Shown here piece by piece: positions 1 through 6,427 of a DNA stretch of 18,505 nt. Made by a program: the position numbers and the translations under genes. The notes under the pieces are model-generated. The model saw only the letters and a program-made list of their open reading frames with translations. It did no database searches and was not told the DNA's origin. Positions within the stretch are counted from its first letter, which is position 1. Each line of letters begins with the position of its first letter. Source of the stretch: JBMYYE01 sp049609065 (lineage in GTDB: Bacteria; Pseudomonadota; Alphaproteobacteria; Rhodobacterales; Rhodobacteraceae); the NCBI GenBank assembly GCA_049609065.1, contig JBMYYE010000045.1, forward strand, positions 1-18,505, read 5' to 3'.

Positions 1-485
1 AAAAAACCGTAGGCCGCGACGGGCCACACCGTTTGGAAACCTTCCAACGCACCATCAACATCAATTTGGTTGGTTCCTTTAACGTTTTGCGTTTGGCGGC
101 CAATGCAATGGCCTCAAACGAACCAAACGAAGACGGCGAACGTGGCGTGTGCATCAACACAGCCTCCATCGCGGCCTTTGACGGCCAAAAAGGCCAGTCC
201 GCTTACGGCGCCTCCAAAGCGGCGGTTGCGGGAATGGGGCTCCCGATTGCGCGGGATTTGTCATCCATCGGTGTACGTGTCATGACCATCGCCCCTGGCA
301 TTTTCTTGACGCCAATGCTCGAAGGGTTGGGAGAAGAGATCATCGAAGGCTTGGCCAAGGATGTGACCTTCCCAAAACGCCTTGGCAAGCCAGCCGAATA
401 CGGCAAGCTCGCTAAATTCATTGTTGAAAGCCCCTATTTGAATGCGGAAACCATCCGTATCGACGGCGCACTTCGCATGCAATAA
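1..485 (+). CDS. SDR-family 3-hydroxyacyl-CoA dehydrogenase (HSD10-like), 5'-truncated
   Basis: The frame is open from position 3 to the TAA at 483-485, so the start and the N-terminal NAD-binding glycine motif lie outside the window. A TTG at 33 is only an internal Leu. What remains has the classical short-chain dehydrogenase core: the NxNLxG-type segment (INLVGSFNVLRLAA), a catalytic Ser in INTASIAAF, and YGASK with Tyr at 204-206 and Lys at 216-218, followed by the PG turn in TIAPGIF. The sequence style (GPH..., RGVCINTASIAAFDGQ, PIARDL, DGALRM at the end) fits the 17beta-HSD10/3-hydroxy-2-methylbutyryl-CoA dehydrogenase subgroup. That subgroup oxidises 3-hydroxyacyl-CoA with NAD+ in isoleucine or fatty-acid breakdown in the cytoplasm. 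The substrate is inferred from resemblance only. It converges with the ABC-F gene with six bases between stop codons. Confidence 0.88.
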   Translation, partial: KTVGRDGPHRLETFQRTININLVGSFNVLRLAANAMASNEPNEDGERGVCINTASIAAFDGQKGQSAYGASKAAVAGMGLPIARDLSSIGVRVMTIAPGIFLTPMLEGLGEEIIEGLAKDVTFPKRLGKPAEYGKLAKFIVESPYLNAETIRIDGALRMQ

Positions 486-491
486 CGCGCA

Positions 492-2309
492 TTATGATGT
501 GGCTTCTGCTTTTTCTTCCAGCAGGAGCCACTCTTCCTCTGCAGCGGCGAGCGCCTGTTGGCGTTCTGCCAACCCCTCAGATGCCTTTTGAAACTTCACA
601 GGCGCCGACGTGAAAAGCTCAGGATCCATAAGGAATTCTTCCAGCTTCGCAATTTCCGCCTCAAGGCGTGCCATCTGAGCAGGCAGCTTTTCTAACTTAT
701 CTCGCTCTGAAAACGAAAGACCTTCGGCAGGCTGTGTCTCTTTATCCGCTTTCTTGACCGACTTCGCTTTTGGCACATCACCTTTCGCAGGCTTCGCATC
801 TTCTTTACGTTGCTCTTGGTAATCCGTCCAACCGCCCGCATACATAACCGCGTTGCCGTCGCCTTCCATGGCCACAGTGCTGGCCGCTACACGGTCAAGA
901 AAATCGCGGTCGTGGCTGACTAGCAAAACCGTGCCGTCGTAATCGCCCAATATTTCTTGAAGTAAATCAAGGGTTTCAACATCTAAATCATTGGTCGGTT
1001 CATCAAGCACCAAAAGATTGCTTTCGCGCGCCATGATTTTCGCAAGCAATAGCCGTGCCTTTTCCCCACCAGAAAGCGACCGCACAGGTGCGCGCGCTTG
1101 GGCTTCATCAAACAAGAAATCCTTGAGATAGCCGACCACATGGCGCGGAACACCGCGCACCATCACCTGATCCGCGCGCCCAGAGACCCGCATATCAGGG
1201 TCGCCCGTCAAGCTTTCCCAAAGGTTCATATCAGGATCGAGCTGCGCACGGTTTTGGTCAAAGACCGCGATTTCCAGCTTCGTCCCGAGCTTCACCTCCC
1301 CTGAATCTGGTTCCATCTGGCCAATCAGCATGTTCAAAAGCGTGGTTTTCCCCGCCCCGTTTGGACCAACAAAGGCAATACAATCACCGCGGTTAATTTT
1401 GATATCAAAGGGACGCAAAATCACGCGGTCCCCGAAAGATTTTGTGATCTCTGTGGCCTCAATGACTTTTTTGCCGGATTTTGGCGCCGCCGATAATTCG
1501 AGAGACGCCGTGCCTTGGCGTTTGATTTGGCTTGATTTTTCGGCTCGTAAATCTTGAAGCGCACGTACGCGACCTTGGTTGCGTTTGCGGCGCGCCGAAA
1601 TGCCTTCGACCGCCCAACGGGATTCGGCTTTGATTTTGCGATTAAGCTTATGGCGCTGCATATCTTCTTCGGCCCAAATCGTATCACGCCACGCTTCGAA
1701 CCCGTCAAATCCGGTTTCTTGGCGCCGCACAGCCCCACGATCCACCCAAAGGGTTGCCCGCGTCAATGCCCGCAAAAAGGCCCGGTCGTGGGAAATCAAC
1801 ACATAGCCTGCTTTGGTGGTTTTCAAATGATCCTCAAGCCAAGAAATCGCTTCGATATCAAGGTGGTTTGTCGGCTCATCCAAGAGCATAAGCTCAGGTG
1901 CTTCGGCCAAAAGCTTCGCCAATGCCGCACGGCGACGTTCCCCACCAGAGGCCGTGGCAACAGGGCGCGCAGGGTCAAATTTCAACCCATCCGCAGCCAT
2001 TTCAATTTTATAGGCATCCGCTGGATCCAGATCACGCGCGGCAAAATCCCCCAAGGTTTCATAGTCTGAAAGATCGGGATCTTGTTCCATATACCCCGTG
2101 GTCACGCCCGCAGGCAGGATGCGTTCGCCTGTGTCAGGTTCCACAAGCCCAGCCATCACCTTCATCAAGGTGGATTTACCTGAGCCGTTGCGCCCGACAA
2201 GCGCCAAACGATCCCCCGGTTGCACCACCAAGGAGAGGTTGGAAAATACAGGATCGCCCCCAAAAGTGAGGCTGATATCGGTCAATTGCAAAAGAGGTAT
2301 ACGTGCCAT
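492..2309 (-). CDS. uup: ABC-F family ATPase, Uup-like
   Basis: 605 residues with two ATP-binding cassettes and no membrane segments, as in ABC-F proteins, which act on ribosomes (or, for Uup, also affect DNA/branch processing) rather than as transporters. Cassette 1 has Walker A GRNGSGKST (39-47), signature SGGERRRAAL (121-130) and Walker B with DEPTNHLD (144-151). Cassette 2 has GPNGAGKTT (315-323), LSGGEKARL (412-420) and DEPTNDLD (436-443). Between them lies the charged interdomain linker (about 205-285). The tail after about 505 is Lys/Glu-rich and predicted coiled coil, typical of Uup. Subfamily choice rests on the DLD-type second Walker B and this C-terminal domain. The start is the ATG at 2307-2309; the ribosome site before it is weak. 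It lies 40 bases downstream of olsB on the same strand, possibly co-transcribed. Confidence 0.9.
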   Translation of the reverse strand: MARIPLLQLTDISLTFGGDPVFSNLSLVVQPGDRLALVGRNGSGKSTLMKVMAGLVEPDTGERILPAGVTTGYMEQDPDLSDYETLGDFAARDLDPADAYKIEMAADGLKFDPARPVATASGGERRRAALAKLLAEAPELMLLDEPTNHLDIEAISWLEDHLKTTKAGYVLISHDRAFLRALTRATLWVDRGAVRRQETGFDGFEAWRDTIWAEEDMQRHKLNRKIKAESRWAVEGISARRKRNQGRVRALQDLRAEKSSQIKRQGTASLELSAAPKSGKKVIEATEITKSFGDRVILRPFDIKINRGDCIAFVGPNGAGKTTLLNMLIGQMEPDSGEVKLGTKLEIAVFDQNRAQLDPDMNLWESLTGDPDMRVSGRADQVMVRGVPRHVVGYLKDFLFDEAQARAPVRSLSGGEKARLLLAKIMARESNLLVLDEPTNDLDVETLDLLQEILGDYDGTVLLVSHDRDFLDRVAASTVAMEGDGNAVMYAGGWTDYQEQRKEDAKPAKGDVPKAKSVKKADKETQPAEGLSFSERDKLEKLPAQMARLEAEIAKLEEFLMDPELFTSAPVKFQKASEGLAERQQALAAAEEEWLLLEEKAEATS

Positions 2310-2349
2310 GCTCTGGGGCTACCTTCCTGACAGGCAGGCGTCAAGCGAC

Positions 2350-3093
2350 TTAGGACGCAACCGCCCGCAAAAGCCGTTTTCGCGCAGGCGGAATAGCGCG
2401 AATTTCAAGACCTGTGAAGACATGGAGCGTATTCAGGTCCCGATCAATAACCGCATGATCGGACACCCAGCCCCCCATCATAAGATAGGTGCGCAGCAAG
2501 GGCGGCATTTTCAACATGGCCAGTTTCAAGTCGGGTTTTTGAGGCAATTTGGACCCAAACCGAAACACATTGGGCGCTTTAATCCGCGGGAGCCAACGCG
2601 TAGGCGCTTGGTGCTTGGCCTTCAAAAGCGCAAATGAATCGCGGTATTCCTCCGGATCGATGCCCTGAAAGGACGAACATCCAAAGAGCATTTCAATCCC
2701 CGACTGATCAACAAACCGTGTGATCGCCCCCCACGCCACACGGAGCACATCAGGATCCGTGACCTCAGGCGCGATACAAAATCGCCCCATTTCCACCATG
2801 GGTCCCTTAAATGATTTCAACGTATCCAGTTCATAATATTGCGCGGAATACGAAGATTTAATATCTGCACCACTTGAGAGCTGAAATATTCGAAAAGTGC
2901 AAATTAGATGCCCACTTTTTGCATCATAGACCATTATATGTTGGTAAAATTCATCATAGCGATCCACATCGATCACATCATTTTCGCCTTTTTGAAGGCG
3001 AAAGGCCCGCCCACGAAGTGCTTGAACCGCGCGGATGTCTTCGCGCGTTTGTGCAAATCGCACATGGTATCGCCCTTTGGTCAATCCAACCAT
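2350..3093 (-). CDS. olsB: L-ornithine N(alpha)-acyltransferase OlsB
   Basis: GNAT-fold acyltransferase of the OlsB/hemolysin-like family. It transfers a 3-hydroxyacyl group from acyl carrier protein to the alpha-amino group of ornithine, giving lyso-ornithine lipid, which OlsA then acylates again. Family segments seen are RYHVRFAQT near the N-terminus, RGRAFR, DxDRYDEFYQH, VEMGRFCIAP, the CSSFQGIDP segment and a C-terminal half with DRDLNTLHVFTGLE. The frame is open to an ATG at 3153 (267 aa), with another ATG at 3111. I prefer ATG 3091-3093 (247 aa) because AAAGG lies eight bases upstream and the protein then begins MVGLTKGRYHVRFA, close to the usual family start. No olsA is seen next to it; uup follows. 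Ornithine lipids replace phospholipids under phosphate limitation in many alphaproteobacteria, but I see no clear Pho box here. Confidence 0.88.
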   Translation of the reverse strand: MVGLTKGRYHVRFAQTREDIRAVQALRGRAFRLQKGENDVIDVDRYDEFYQHIMVYDAKSGHLICTFRIFQLSSGADIKSSYSAQYYELDTLKSFKGPMVEMGRFCIAPEVTDPDVLRVAWGAITRFVDQSGIEMLFGCSSFQGIDPEEYRDSFALLKAKHQAPTRWLPRIKAPNVFRFGSKLPQKPDLKLAMLKMPPLLRTYLMMGGWVSDHAVIDRDLNTLHVFTGLEIRAIPPARKRLLRAVAS

Positions 3094-3101
3094 AATCGCG
3101 G

Positions 3102-3106
3102 CCTTT
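3102..3106 (-). promoter_or_regulatory. Ribosome binding site deciding the olsB start
   Basis: AAAGG on the minus strand, eight bases before the ATG at 3091-3093. The in-frame ATGs further upstream (3111, 3153) lack comparable Shine-Dalgarno sequences, so the shorter reading frame is preferred. Confidence 0.45.
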
Positions 3107-3116
3107 CTCATTTTTG

Positions 3117-3145
3117 GTCCGCAGCGGACGATTGCTTGATCGTCC
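3117..3145. promoter_or_regulatory. Two overlapping palindromes between olsB and msrB (operator candidate)
   Basis: Seen directly: GTCCGCAGCGGAC (3117-3129) is a perfect 13-base odd palindrome. GGACGAT (3126-3132) and ATCGTCC (3139-3145) are perfect inverted repeats around a six-base centre. The two share GGAC. They lie in the short region between divergent olsB and msrB and overlap the proposed msrB -35 element. They could bind a dimeric regulator, or form a hairpin in the olsB leader. No regulator is identified. Confidence 0.4.
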
Positions 3146-3163
3146 TGCACCACACCCTATATA
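3136..3163 (+). promoter_or_regulatory. Candidate sigma70-type promoter for msrB
   Basis: TTGATC (3136-3141), a 16-base spacer and TATATA (3158-3163) predict a transcript start near 3170. That gives a leader of about 36 bases before the preferred msrB ATG at 3206. It also places the in-frame ATG at 3170 at the very 5' end of the RNA, which argues against that start. Confidence 0.4.
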
Positions 3164-3192
3164 CCGAGCATGCGTAACAAAGATATGATGCC

Positions 3193-3200
3193 AAGGGGGG
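3193..3200 (+). promoter_or_regulatory. Ribosome binding site deciding the msrB start
   Basis: AAGGGGGG at 3193-3200, five bases before the ATG at 3206-3208. This purine run supports 3206 over the ATGs at 3170, 3185 and 3188. Confidence 0.55.
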
Positions 3201-3205
3201 TTGTC

Positions 3206-3607
3206 ATGGGGACTTTTAAAATTAATAAATCAGACGCGGACTGGAAAGCCCAGCTTTCGGATCTTGCCTACCGTGTGACACGCAAACATGCAACGGAACG
3301 CGCCGGCAGCCACGACAATTTTTCAAAGACCCCTGGTGCGTTTCATTGTGTATGTTGTGATGCCGCCCTCTTCGCACAAGACACAAAATTCGAAAGTGGG
3401 ACCGGATGGCCCAGCTTCTTTGCTCCGATGGAAAACGCTCCTATTGGTGAAAAAACAGATCGGTCATTTTTTATGAAACGGACCGAAGTGCATTGCAGTG
3501 ATTGCGGCGCACATCTTGGGCATGTGTTTGCGGACGGGCCCGCGCCAACGGGCCTTCGCTATTGTTTGAACGGTGTGGCGCTTACAAAGAAAGACACCCC
3601 GGCGTAA
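3206..3607 (+). CDS. msrB: Peptide-methionine (R)-S-oxide reductase MsrB
   Basis: 133 residues from the ATG at 3206, the usual length of a stand-alone MsrB. It reduces the R-epimer of methionine sulfoxide in proteins, with thioredoxin as usual reductant, in the cytoplasm (no signal peptide seen). The zinc site is complete: CVCC (Cys48, Cys51) and CSDC (Cys97, Cys100). The catalytic Cys120 lies in RYCLNG, the family's RYCxN motif, and GTGWPSF (66-72) is the conserved substrate-loop motif. Upstream in-frame ATGs would give up to 145 residues, but the strong purine run before 3206 and the family start favour 133. It is divergent from olsB and convergent with the BamE-like gene. No msrA is in the window. 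Confidence 0.95.
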   Translation: MGTFKINKSDADWKAQLSDLAYRVTRKHATERAGSHDNFSKTPGAFHCVCCDAALFAQDTKFESGTGWPSFFAPMENAPIGEKTDRSFFMKRTEVHCSDCGAHLGHVFADGPAPTGLRYCLNGVALTKKDTPA

Positions 3608-3614
3608 AGCCATA

Positions 3615-3665
3615 AAAAGGAAAATCCTTTTCGCGGAATTACTGGCGTGACCCGCCAGTATCCGC
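3615..3665. terminator. Bidirectional terminator region between msrB and the BamE-like gene
   Basis: Two hairpins in tandem. AAAAGGA (3615-3621), loop AAA and TCCTTTT (3625-3631) form a 7-bp A/T-rich stem with T runs on both strands. GCGGA (3633-3637) with TCCGC (3661-3665), plus TACTGGCG (3640-3647) with CGCCAGTA (3653-3660), form a much stronger stem with a two-base bulge and a five-base loop. The second overlaps the last codons of the leftward gene. Read leftward, the strong stem is followed by the weak stem and a run of five T. The position between convergent stop codons supports termination in both directions. Confidence 0.55.
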
Positions 3666-4124
3666 ATCTACAGCGCCACCAAAGCCGCCAAAATTGCCGA
3701 GATTACCCAAAAGCTGACCAATGAGGCTGATGCCTTTGATGTTGCTTTCGGTGACGCGGCGGCTCAACACGACAACTTTGCCATCTTCAAGCCCAAACTT
3801 TTCGACATTGGTCACGGTGCCTTTGTCATCAAAGCGCACGGCCAAAACAGTGCGTTCGATCGGTTTTGGTTTCTGCCAGCCAAAATGTTTCCAACGGCTG
3901 GAGACATAATACCAATCCCCATCGGACAAAACACCACCCGCGCTTGGCACGCCAAGCACATCTTCGATGCTATCGCGCGTATCAACACCAACGGTGACCA
4001 ATTCGAGGTCTTCTTCGGGAGGCACATAGCCATGATTGCGGTAAACCGCGCTACACGCGCCTAAACTCATCGACAAAACGCCAACAATTGCCAGCTTTTG
4101 AAGCTTCGTATTTTGGAAAATCAC
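3639..4124 (-). CDS. SmpA/OmlA (BamE)-family outer membrane lipoprotein
   Basis: 161 residues from a GTG start at 4122-4124. A short Lys-containing n-region and a hydrophobic stretch are followed by the lipobox LGAC, with the lipidated Cys codon at 4053-4055. This gives a 23-residue lipoprotein signal peptide. The mature part (YRNHGYVPPEEDL, VTVGVDTRDSIEDVLGVPS, WYYVSSRWKHFG, VLAVRFDDKGTVTNVEKFGLEDG) matches the SmpA/OmlA fold of BamE, an accessory lipoprotein of the BAM complex that inserts beta-barrel proteins into the outer membrane. The reading frame stays open to 4382. ATG 4167-4169 would give 176 residues with an unusually long, basic n-region, and its ATG lies inside the best -10 element, so GTG is preferred. 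The C-terminus is Gly-rich (NLGNFGGFGG). It is divergent from the DUF177 gene. Confidence 0.85.
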   Translation of the reverse strand: MIFQNTKLQKLAIVGVLSMSLGACSAVYRNHGYVPPEEDLELVTVGVDTRDSIEDVLGVPSAGGVLSDGDWYYVSSRWKHFGWQKPKPIERTVLAVRFDDKGTVTNVEKFGLEDGKVVVLSRRVTESNIKGISLIGQLLGNLGNFGGFGGAVDADTGGSRQ

Positions 4125-4164
4125 GTCCAAAGTCCCATTACCCCGTTTTCTTTCTCTTACGAAC

Positions 4165-4193
4165 GGCATAAAGAAGGTTTGCCTTTGGTTCAA
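4165..4193 (-). promoter_or_regulatory. Candidate promoter for the BamE-like gene
   Basis: On the minus strand: TTGAAC (4188-4193), a 17-base spacer and TATGCC (4165-4170). The transcript start would fall near 4158, leaving about 34 bases before the GTG start. The elements match consensus only partly. Confidence 0.35.
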
Positions 4194-4209
4194 GAATGGA
4201 TACGACCTG

Positions 4210-4800
4210 ATGCCCGAAGATATGAAAAAAAATGCAAAAAACGCGCTTACGCGGCCTGTCTCTGATTTGAAATCAGGGGGGCAGAACCGCTTTGAATTGG
4301 TGCCCGATGAAGTCTTGCTGCGCAAATACGCCGCGGATTTGGACCTGTTGGAGATCAGAAAACTCCGATTTGAAGGCACCATAACCGCGATGGGTAAAAA
4401 TGATTGGCGCGTGCGTGGGAAAATTGGCGCAAGCGTTATTCAACCTTGTAGCGTCACGCTTGAACCTGTGCTCACACGGCTCGACAAAGACATGCACCGG
4501 GAATTTATCAAAGGGATGAGCTTCAACATTGACGATGATGAAGAAGAAGTGGAAATGTCAGAGGATGAAAACCGCGATCCATTGGGGACGGAAATCAACC
4601 TCGAATCTTTGATGCTTGAAACGCTCGTGCTGAACGTGCCAATTTACCCGCGCAAAGAGGACGCCGAAATCAAAACCGCCGTTTTCACAGAGCCTGGCAA
4701 AGCCGCCATGCGCGACGAAGATACACGACCTTTTGCAGGTCTCTCCGCCCTAAAAGAGCAGCTTGAAGGCAATAAAACCAAGGATAATGATGATAAATAA
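4210..4800 (+). CDS. YceD/DUF177 family protein
   Basis: 196 residues. This family is almost always encoded just before rpmF. It is linked to 23S rRNA maturation or large-subunit assembly in bacteria and plants, though its exact biochemical role is unsettled. Seen here: LRKYAADLDLLEIRKLRFEG, then GKNDWRVRGKIGASVIQPC with the conserved Cys in PCSVTLEPV, an acidic stretch rich in Asp/Glu (about 100-120: DDDEEEVEMSEDE), and the C-terminal segment LNLESLMLE/LVLNVPIYPRK typical of DUF177. The start could be ATG 4210 or ATG 4222; neither has a good Shine-Dalgarno, and I keep the longer. rpmF follows after 236 bases that carry their own promoter, so the pair may be only partly co-transcribed. Confidence 0.88.
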   Translation: MPEDMKKNAKNALTRPVSDLKSGGQNRFELVPDEVLLRKYAADLDLLEIRKLRFEGTITAMGKNDWRVRGKIGASVIQPCSVTLEPVLTRLDKDMHREFIKGMSFNIDDDEEEVEMSEDENRDPLGTEINLESLMLETLVLNVPIYPRKEDAEIKTAVFTEPGKAAMRDEDTRPFAGLSALKEQLEGNKTKDNDDK

Positions 4801-4802
4801 CA

Positions 4803-4828
4803 CGTGGGTCACATTGCATGTGCCCGCG
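4803..4828 (+). other. Strong hairpin just after the DUF177 stop codon
   Basis: CGTGGG (4803-4808) pairs with CCCGCG (4823-4828), and CACAT (4810-4814) with ATGTG (4818-4822). T4809 is bulged and the loop is TGC. Eleven pairs including one G-U start three bases after the stop codon. No T tract follows, so it is not a standard intrinsic terminator. It may protect the mRNA end, pause polymerase or be a processing site. Confidence 0.5.
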
Positions 4829-4837
4829 CCACGAGGG

Positions 4838-4851
4838 ATATTCGCGAATAT
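4838..4851. promoter_or_regulatory. Perfect 14-base palindrome upstream of the rpmF promoter
   Basis: ATATTCGCGAATAT is fully self-complementary. It lies about 26 bases upstream of the proposed rpmF -35 element, a usual place for an activator or repressor dimer site. The cognate regulator is unknown. Confidence 0.35.
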
Positions 4852-4868
4852 TATTTAAAATACCGCGT

Positions 4869-4904
4869 AAAAACCCTTGCGAAACGCAAAAACCCGTCTA
4901 TATA
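4869..4904 (+). promoter_or_regulatory. Candidate rpmF promoter with repeats
   Basis: TTGCGA (4877-4882), a 16-base spacer and TATATA (4899-4904) predict a transcript start near 4911. Two direct repeats AAAAACCC (4869-4876 and 4888-4895) are 19 bases apart, flanking and then following the -35 element. TTGCG-AAA-CGCAA (4877-4889) is an inverted repeat covering the -35 element. The promoter call is moderate; the repeats are exact but their function is inferred. Confidence 0.5.
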
Positions 4905-4910
4905 TCGCCG

Positions 4911-5036
4911 CTCTGAATAAACTTGGGTTGATAGGTTCCCGCCTTGCGCGTAAAAGGCCTCAAGACTCATTTCGCTTTCATCCTGAAAGCATCCGAAAAC
5001 TTGGGGCACCTGCCCCCCTAAACCCGAGGTTGTGAC
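4911..5036 (+). promoter_or_regulatory. Structured 5' leader of rpmF
   Basis: About 126 bases lie between the predicted transcript start and the rpmF ATG. Three hairpins can be drawn: GCCTT (4941-4945) with AAGGC (4954-4958); GCTTTCA (4974-4980) with TGAAAGC (4984-4990), loop TCC; and GGGGC (5003-5007) with GCCCC (5012-5016), loop ACCT. AAACTTGGG occurs twice (4919-4927, 4997-5005). The Shine-Dalgarno GAGG is at 5026-5029. A ribosomal-protein leader with translational control is possible but unproven. Confidence 0.4.
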
Positions 5037-5246
5037 ATGGCTGTCCCTAAGAGTAAGATCACACGTTCCCGTCGTGGCCAACGACGTTCGCATGATGCAT
5101 TGGTTGCTGCAAACCCAGCAGAATGCCCAAATTGCGGCGAACTAAAGCGCCCACACCACGTTTGTGGTGCTTGTGGCCACTACGCTGATCGCGAAGTAGT
5201 AGCTCTCGCTGATGAAGTTGATCTGGACGACGAAGACGCCGCATAA
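5037..5246 (+). CDS. rpmF: 50S ribosomal protein L32
   Basis: 69 residues. It starts with the hallmark MAVPKSKITRSRRGQRRSHD, then carries a zinc-ribbon pair CPNCGE and CGACGHY with four cysteines, so this is the zinc-binding (C+) form of L32. The tail is acidic (DEVDLDDEDAA), longer and more acidic than in enteric bacteria but common in alphaproteobacteria. L32 sits near the exit side of the large ribosomal subunit. GAGG lies seven bases before the ATG. plsX starts 14 bases after the stop, the classical rpmF-plsX-fabH arrangement that links ribosome and lipid synthesis. Confidence 0.97.
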   Translation: MAVPKSKITRSRRGQRRSHDALVAANPAECPNCGELKRPHHVCGACGHYADREVVALADEVDLDDEDAA

Positions 5247-5260
5247 GGCGCGTTGATCAG

Positions 5261-6400
5261 ATGACCAGCAATGGCAAAGATAGCCCTGTAACGGACCCGA
5301 TTTCCCCCGCAAACGCGGCGGAGACTGTGACCGATACGGGGCTTTCTTCCGTTGATCCTATCGTCATTTCCGTGGATGCCATGGGTGGTGATCTCGGCCC
5401 GAAAGCGGTGATCGAAGCTGTCGCGCGTTCGGCGCGCAAAAATGATCGCATTGCTTTCATTTTACACGGCGACGAAAAGAAGCTCAAAAAATACGTCAAA
5501 AAAGCCCGAATCACAGATCGCTGTGAAATTCGTGGAACAGAAGACGTGGTGCGTATGGATGATAAGCCGAGCCAAGTTTTGCGGTCCGGCAAAAACACAT
5601 CCATGTGGTCCACCATCGAAGCCGTGCGCAATGGCGAAGCCAAAGCCGCCGTGTCATGTGGCAACACCGGCGCCTTGATGGCCATGTCGATGATCCGCCT
5701 GCGCAAACTTCCGGGCATTAAGCGCCCTGCGATTTCCTGTCTCTGGCCCTCTCGCAATCCTCAAGGGTCAAATGTGCTCCTTGATGTGGGGGCAGATGTG
5801 CGCGCCGATGCTGAGGACCTTATGCAATATGCGCTGATGGGCGCGTCTTATGCACGTAACGGGCTTGGGCTAAGACGCCCGCGCGTTGGGCTTTTAAATG
5901 TCGGAAGCGAAGACACCAAAGGGCACTCTGAGCTAAAAGAGGCCCATGAGCTGATCAATCAAGAAGCCGACCATGCCGATATCAACTATATCGGTTTTGT
6001 CGAAGGCAATGATTTCGCGTCTTCAAAGGTGGATGTCATCGTCACCGATGGCTTCACCGGCAATATTGCGCTGAAAACCGGCGAAGGCACAGCAATGCAG
6101 TTGGCGGAATATATGCGCGAAGCCTTCAAGCATAGCCTCTTGTCTCGCTTGGGTGCGCTTTTTGTGCTATCCTCGCTTAAGCGCTTAAAAAAGCGTATGG
6201 ATCCGCGCCGCCACAATGGTGGTGTTTTTCTTGGTCTCAACGGAACCGTTGTGAAATCCCATGGGTCCTCTGATGCGCTCGGGACATCGACTGCGATTAA
6301 GCTTGCCTTTACTTTGGCTGAGAACCGCTTTGACGAAAAACTTGCCGCACGGGTTGCATCCGTAGAAGCCGCACGGCAAGATGCCAAAACAGACGCCTAA
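5261..6400 (+). CDS. plsX: Phosphate acyltransferase PlsX
   Basis: 379 residues. PlsX makes acyl-phosphate from acyl-ACP, the donor used by PlsY for the first acylation of glycerol-3-phosphate. It is a peripheral protein on the inner face of the membrane. Conserved segments are VISVDAMGGDLGP (35-47), AAVSCGNTGALMA, RPAISCLWPS, LLDVGADV, RVGLLNVGSEDTKG, the GFVEGND segment, VIVTDGFTGNIALKTGEG and the C-terminal GGVFLGLNGTVVKSHGSS. About 30 residues precede the usual family start; they are rich in Ser, Thr, Pro and Asp. A GTG at codon 23 (5327) is an alternative start, with GCGGAG upstream. ATG 5261 is kept because AAGGCG precedes it and spacing from rpmF is short. Confidence 0.96.
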   Translation: MTSNGKDSPVTDPISPANAAETVTDTGLSSVDPIVISVDAMGGDLGPKAVIEAVARSARKNDRIAFILHGDEKKLKKYVKKARITDRCEIRGTEDVVRMDDKPSQVLRSGKNTSMWSTIEAVRNGEAKAAVSCGNTGALMAMSMIRLRKLPGIKRPAISCLWPSRNPQGSNVLLDVGADVRADAEDLMQYALMGASYARNGLGLRRPRVGLLNVGSEDTKGHSELKEAHELINQEADHADINYIGFVEGNDFASSKVDVIVTDGFTGNIALKTGEGTAMQLAEYMREAFKHSLLSRLGALFVLSSLKRLKKRMDPRRHNGGVFLGLNGTVVKSHGSSDALGTSTAIKLAFTLAENRFDEKLAARVASVEAARQDAKTDA

Positions 6401-6427
6401 AGGCGCGCACAATACTGGGGTAACAAC

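Noticed and set aside
1554..2069. 171-codon frame antisense to the ABC-F gene
   Set aside because: The sense frame has complete Walker and signature motifs; the antisense product resembles nothing.
5257..5757. 166-codon frame antisense to the start of plsX
   Set aside because: plsX is well supported by conserved motifs, and the antisense frame lacks a plausible start signal or family.
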